Positions 16,428 to 18,941 of a stretch of DNA of 18,941 bases are shown in pieces (position 1 is the first letter of the stretch; each line of letters begins with the position of its first letter). The notes under the pieces were generated by a model. It ran no database searches and had not been told where the DNA came from. It was given only the letters and a program-made list of their open reading frames with translations. The DNA is from an uncultured Oscillospiraceae bacterium. Lineage in GTDB: Bacteria; Bacillota; Clostridia; Oscillospirales; Oscillospiraceae. The position numbers and the translations under genes are program-made. The stretch lies in NCBI GenBank assembly GCA_900752305.1, contig CAADUV010000147.1, forward strand, positions 1 through 18,941, written 5' to 3'.

Positions 16428-17021
16428 TTAAAGACAGTCGGGACGGGCAACTCCCAAGATCGCATAGAGCTGCTCCACGTCGTAATTGGAAAGACCAGCT
16501 TGCTCCGCGCTGCTCAGAAGCTCCTGATAGTCCGGGCTGGTCCGGTAGTGCTTTCTGTAAAAATGGTCATACTTTATGTACGCCCAAAAGTAATAGTAAA
16601 TGCCCCGCGGCTCGATCATCAGCGCTGCCTGGAGGTACTCCTCCATCTTGTCGATGTCCGTGCGCTTAGCCAGGAACGCCTTCTTCCCTTTCAGGAGGCA
16701 AACGGCGGCGTAGAAGAATACTTCGGAGTTGTCAAAGTTATCAGCGACCGCTTTTTCAAAGGCAGCCTGCGCCTTCTCGTAGAGCTTGAGCTTGAGATAG
16801 CACATCGCGATCGCGGTGTTCAGCTCCGCGCTGTCTGGATTTTGCGCCAACACACTGCGATAGGCATTGGCATACTTGTTGACCTCAGGCAACGGCATTT
16901 CATAAACGCTGTTGAACGTAGAGATCACGATAGGGCGAAAACAGCGCTGGCAGATGGTCTGGCCGGTTGAAGTCGGCGCACCACAACCAGGACACCGCAT
17001 ATCGATTACTTGATGAGCCAT
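16428..17021 (-). CDS. Zinc-ribbon and TPR-like protein, first gene of the T7SS operon
   Basis: 197 residues from the ATG at 17021, which has AAGGTG 4 bp upstream; an upstream TTG (17039) is less likely. Cys10, Cys13, Cys24 and Cys27 (CPGCG...CQRCF) form a zinc ribbon like those of the SPFH protein. Residues about 50-150 are helical with TPR character (NPDSAELNTAIAMCYLKLKLYEKAQAAFEKAV). It probably acts as a cytoplasmic adaptor. It is the first gene reading away from the recombinase, and its start is only 28 bp from the left inverted site, so that site lies in its upstream leader. No good promoter is visible between the recombinase stop codon and this gene. Confidence 0.85.
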   Translation of the reverse strand: MAHQVIDMRCPGCGAPTSTGQTICQRCFRPIVISTFNSVYEMPLPEVNKYANAYRSVLAQNPDSAELNTAIAMCYLKLKLYEKAQAAFEKAVADNFDNSEVFFYAAVCLLKGKKAFLAKRTDIDKMEEYLQAALMIEPRGIYYYFWAYIKYDHFYRKHYRTSPDYQELLSSAEQAGLSNYDVEQLYAILGVARPDCL

Positions 17022-17048
17022 CGGGCACCTTCTTTCCAATCATATGGA

Positions 17049-17079
17049 ATTTTTGCAGAGTATCTCCCTCTACGAGAAG
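17049..17079 (-). repeat. Left recombination-site copy (inverted relative to the right copy)
   Basis: Contains 19 bases (17057-17075 on the plus strand) that are the exact reverse complement of TCGTAGAGGGAGATACTCT at 18445-18463. Around a 7-bp centre (17061-17067, TATCTCC) the two 12-bp arms pair at 8 of 12 positions, the imperfect inverted-arm plus short-spacer layout of a tyrosine-recombinase core site. It lies between the recombinase stop codon and the start of the first T7SS gene. Confidence 0.8.
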
Positions 17080-17126
17080 CAGCGGAACAGGTTGGGACAA
17101 CGCAGTTTTTGCTGACACTGACGGGA

Positions 17127-18260
17127 TCACTTGACGGGAAATAAGACAGATAGCTTCCGCATATTCTCTTGCTTCAACGAGAAGGTCGGGTGGACATATC
17201 GGTTCATCGTGATGGTCACGGAGGCGTGCCCCAGTATTTCACTCAGGCTCTTGACGTCAAACCCCAACTCGACACAGCGTGTGGCAAACGTATGCCGCAA
17301 GGCATGGAAATTCGCGTGTTCCACCTGCGCGTGCTGCAACGCTTTTTTGAAGCGATTCTGCATGATCCTTGGTTCAATAAACGTGCTTGTGCTGTTGGTC
17401 AGCAAATAGCCCTGTGCAGTACCCCGATACTCCATCAGGACAGGGAGGAGAAACTCTGGGATCGGGATGGTCCGGATGGAACAGGGGCTTTTGGGTGGGG
17501 TGACTAGGATTTTCGTCCTTGCTCCCGATCCGGCATGTGTCTGCACCCGTTGCAACGTGCGGTTGACATGAAGTGCCCGCTCTGGAAAGCAGATATCCTC
17601 CCAACGTAAGGCGCACAATTCGCCTACGCGCAATCCGGTGAAGAGGCATAGCAAGATCCCGAGGTGGCAGCCGTCCAATTCCGCGTATAGGTAGCGACAA
17701 AGACGTTCCTGCTCCTGCTGACTCAACACACGCATCGGCTTTGGCTTCTGTTTGATATGAATATCACTGCCGTCACAGCGTAAATGCAGTCCCTGCCGAC
17801 GTGCAAATTTTAAGATGATACGAATCAAAGAAACGGTGTCCGAAACCGTCTTCGGCGACAGTCCCTCCCCGCGTTTCCCACCGGAAGATAAGAGCTGTTT
17901 GCAGTGCTGATCCATGAAGGTGTTTGTGATCTGCGCCAGGGGAAGGGGACCGTAAGCTGGGAGGATATAATAGTGGAGTAGGTTGTGATACTTGTTTCGG
18001 GTCGATACCTTGAGCTGTTGCTGGATGGAGGCAAACCATTCTTCAGCGATATGGGAAAAGAGGATCGTCTCATTTGTCGGCTGTGGCTGGCACTGATCCC
18101 ATGCAAACTGTGCCTGACGCAGTCTTGCTCGTACTTCTCGATAGGTCTTGGCATATACGTATCCATAGGACGTCTTTCCCGTGCCGCTGCGCCCCTTTTT
18201 GTATCGCCCTTCCCAGCGACCATCTTTTCGTTTATAAATATTTTCACCTTTCCTGGGCAT
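17127..18260 (-). CDS. Tyrosine site-specific recombinase (integrase/invertase)
   Basis: 377 residues. The ATG at 18260 is preceded by AGGAGG. The N-terminus (DGRWEGRY...GKTSYGYVYAKTYREVRARL) is an arm-binding AP2-like domain as in Tn916-type integrases. A SAM-like core-binding domain lies at about 65-155, and the catalytic domain has R211 (GLRVGEL), K257, H319-L-R-H-T with R322, H345 (LGHAS) and the nucleophile Y355 (TMNRYVHP), so it is intact. Integrases of this type normally move conjugative elements or phages between direct repeats, but this gene sits between inverted copies of a core-like site, which suggests a DNA invertase. No terminator is evident between it and the T7SS operon, so low read-through into that operon is possible in the present orientation. 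Confidence 0.93.
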   Translation of the reverse strand: MPRKGENIYKRKDGRWEGRYKKGRSGTGKTSYGYVYAKTYREVRARLRQAQFAWDQCQPQPTNETILFSHIAEEWFASIQQQLKVSTRNKYHNLLHYYILPAYGPLPLAQITNTFMDQHCKQLLSSGGKRGEGLSPKTVSDTVSLIRIILKFARRQGLHLRCDGSDIHIKQKPKPMRVLSQQEQERLCRYLYAELDGCHLGILLCLFTGLRVGELCALRWEDICFPERALHVNRTLQRVQTHAGSGARTKILVTPPKSPCSIRTIPIPEFLLPVLMEYRGTAQGYLLTNSTSTFIEPRIMQNRFKKALQHAQVEHANFHALRHTFATRCVELGFDVKSLSEILGHASVTITMNRYVHPTFSLKQENMRKLSVLFPVK

Positions 18261-18378
18261 AGTTGTACAGCCTCCTTTTGCGTTCGGATTGACGGTTGTG
18301 TTGACGGCAAATGAGCAATATCACAGGCACAATTCGGTATTTTTGCCAAGTTCATACCTACTTTTTTCAGGTGGAGCA

Positions 18379-18407
18379 TTGACAAAAAAGGAAACAAGCG
18401 ATAGAAT
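18379..18407 (+). promoter_or_regulatory. Consensus sigma-A promoter inside the invertible segment, pointing right
   Basis: TTGACA (18379-18384), 17-bp spacer, TAGAAT (18402-18407). The -35 is perfect, the -10 is one base off consensus and the spacing is ideal, with an A-rich flank. The predicted start near 18414 lies about 27 bp before the right inverted site. It points away from the recombinase and, as written, away from the T7SS operon, with no obvious gene downstream. Confidence 0.85.
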
Positions 18408-18440
18408 ATGTTTGAAAATTGCAAATTAGAAGAGAAATTG

Positions 18441-18471
18441 GAATTCGTAGAGGGAGATACTCTACGAATTC
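18441..18471 (+). repeat. Right recombination-site copy; perfect palindrome that also looks like a terminator
   Basis: GAATTCGTAGAG (18441-18452), 7-bp centre GGAGATA (18453-18459) and CTCTACGAATTC (18460-18471): the 12-bp arms are perfectly complementary. The 19 bases 18445-18463 recur inverted at 17057-17075. On the plus strand the stem is followed by TCTTTTGTTT, so RNA from the promoter at 18379 would meet a terminator-like hairpin. The same DNA can thus be both recombination site and orientation-specific terminator. Confidence 0.8.
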
Positions 18472-18941
18472 TCTTTTGTTTAGTGAGAAAAGGGAGGAGC
18501 GCATGGTTGCTTTGAGTATACCATTAAATGGCTGTTCTGCAAAGCGGTGACATATACCGCGGGAATAGAGACAGTTCAAAGAAAAGGTGGAGCAGGCGCA
18601 CACGCCAACACGAATATTACGCCCCCCAATAGATCCTATCGTGAAAATGAATATTTGACGCAGTTCCACCGTTAAAATAACCCTCAGCCATCGGGAGAAT
18701 CGGATTTCCCGGCAGTCTGGGGGTTCGTTTCCTTTTTCACAAAGAAGGGGGAGAGGAGCACTCCAATCCCTGCTCCAAACGGAACAATATATCTGGCATA
18801 CATATTCCTGACCCAAATCGGGGACCGCCCATCCAGCGGCAGAGCGTCCCCTTAGAACGCACCAAATCATGCAATATCATAAAGGAGGAAATTCATAGCG
18901 GTCTCGGCTCCCACGAGCTGGACAAGGGCCGCATCGGCTAA
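18472..18941. other. 470 bp without a convincing gene
   Basis: A strong ribosome site (GGGAGGAG) precedes a 15-codon ORF at 18503-18550 on the plus strand, which may be a leader or chance. Other plus-strand frames stay open for 50-80 codons (for example to 18663, and from about 18683 to the right edge) without starts or recognisable domains, as in decayed coding DNA. The last 50 bases have a good Shine-Dalgarno sequence (AAAGGAGG, 18881-18888) and an open frame ending GSHELDKGRIG-stop at the window end, with GC-rich third positions unlike the preceding DNA; this could be the tail of a truncated gene. I recognise no family, RNA gene or direct-repeat attachment site. Confidence 0.4.

Larger units (their letters stand above)
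17061..18459. mobile_element. Predicted invertible DNA segment carrying its own recombinase and an outward promoter
   Basis: About 1.39 kb bounded by two 19-bp identical sites in inverted orientation. It contains only the tyrosine recombinase gene and one consensus promoter that points out of the right end. Recombination between inverted sites would flip the segment rather than excise it. Flipping would aim the promoter at the T7SS operon starting at 17021. This is the architecture of recombinase-driven phase-variable promoters in gut bacteria. Inversion itself cannot be seen from a single sequence. Confidence 0.72.

Noticed and set aside
17049..18471. The two 19-bp repeats as attL/attR of an integrated island
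   Set aside because: Attachment sites left by integration are direct repeats that flank the whole element. These are inverted and enclose only the recombinase gene. A separate direct-repeat pair outside the window cannot be excluded.
18441..18471. The right palindrome as only a terminator
   Set aside because: It does look terminator-like, but an exact 19-bp copy of its core, inverted, at the other end of the recombinase gene is not explained by termination.
18367..18870. A 167-codon minus-strand open frame near the right end
   Set aside because: No ribosome site or domain, cysteine/arginine-rich composition unlike real products here, and it runs across the promoter and palindrome.
1..18941. 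CRISPR array or Cas genes accompanying the CARF-HEPN gene
   Set aside because: No regularly spaced repeats and no Cas10/Cas6/Cas1-like product were found on either strand.

Overview
The window looks like chromosomal or island DNA from a gut-type low-G+C-lineage Gram-positive (Clostridia, probably Oscillospiraceae-like). This is inferred from strong AGGAGG-type ribosome binding sites, GC near 55 percent, a Firmicutes-type WXG100/YukD/EssC gene set and a Tn916-family-like tyrosine recombinase. No rRNA, tRNA, CRISPR array or insertion sequence was seen.

Layout. (1) 2-1974, plus strand: the 3' part of a bacteriocin-type (PCAT-like) ABC exporter, then a 123-residue protein, closed by an intrinsic terminator. 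(2) 3463-2029, minus strand: a CARF-HEPN ribonuclease-like protein of the Csm6/Csx1/TM1812 type, under its own near-perfect sigma-A promoter and with no Cas genes nearby. (3) 17021-3541, minus strand: one tightly packed run of about 13 genes forming an unusual type VII secretion (T7SS) locus. The order is zinc-ribbon/TPR protein, unknown 228-residue protein, membrane-extended YidD, SPFH/zinc-ribbon protein, FHA-containing EssC ATPase, YukD-like ubiquitin fold, three WXG100-type proteins, a coiled-coil/C39 cysteine peptidase (likely effector), a small lipoprotein, a vestigial mini-ORF, a PP2C phosphatase and a transmembrane Ser/Thr kinase, ending in a hairpin. No EssA, EssB or EsaA homologue is recognised. 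(4) 17049-18471: a tyrosine recombinase gene flanked by two inverted copies of a 19-bp site. (5) 18472-18941: no convincing gene.

Main point. Block 4 has the architecture of a self-contained invertible promoter switch placed directly in front of the T7SS operon. Inside the invertible segment, beside the right-hand site, is a consensus promoter (TTGACA, 17 bp, TAGAAT). As written it points away from the operon and into a 12-bp perfect stem followed by a T-rich tail (terminator-like). Inverting the roughly 1.39 kb segment would put this promoter about 95 bp upstream of the first T7SS gene and would replace the perfect stem with a weak hybrid one. The sequence therefore predicts phase-variable T7SS expression, with this copy in the presumed OFF orientation.

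How the genes may work together (inference): the kinase/PP2C pair could set the phosphorylation state of a partner read by the FHA domain of EssC; EssC with YukD would export the WXG100 proteins and the C39 peptidase; SPFH, YidD and TPR proteins would organise the membrane. The CARF-HEPN gene and the exporter operon are separate transcription units on the far side of the kinase terminator.
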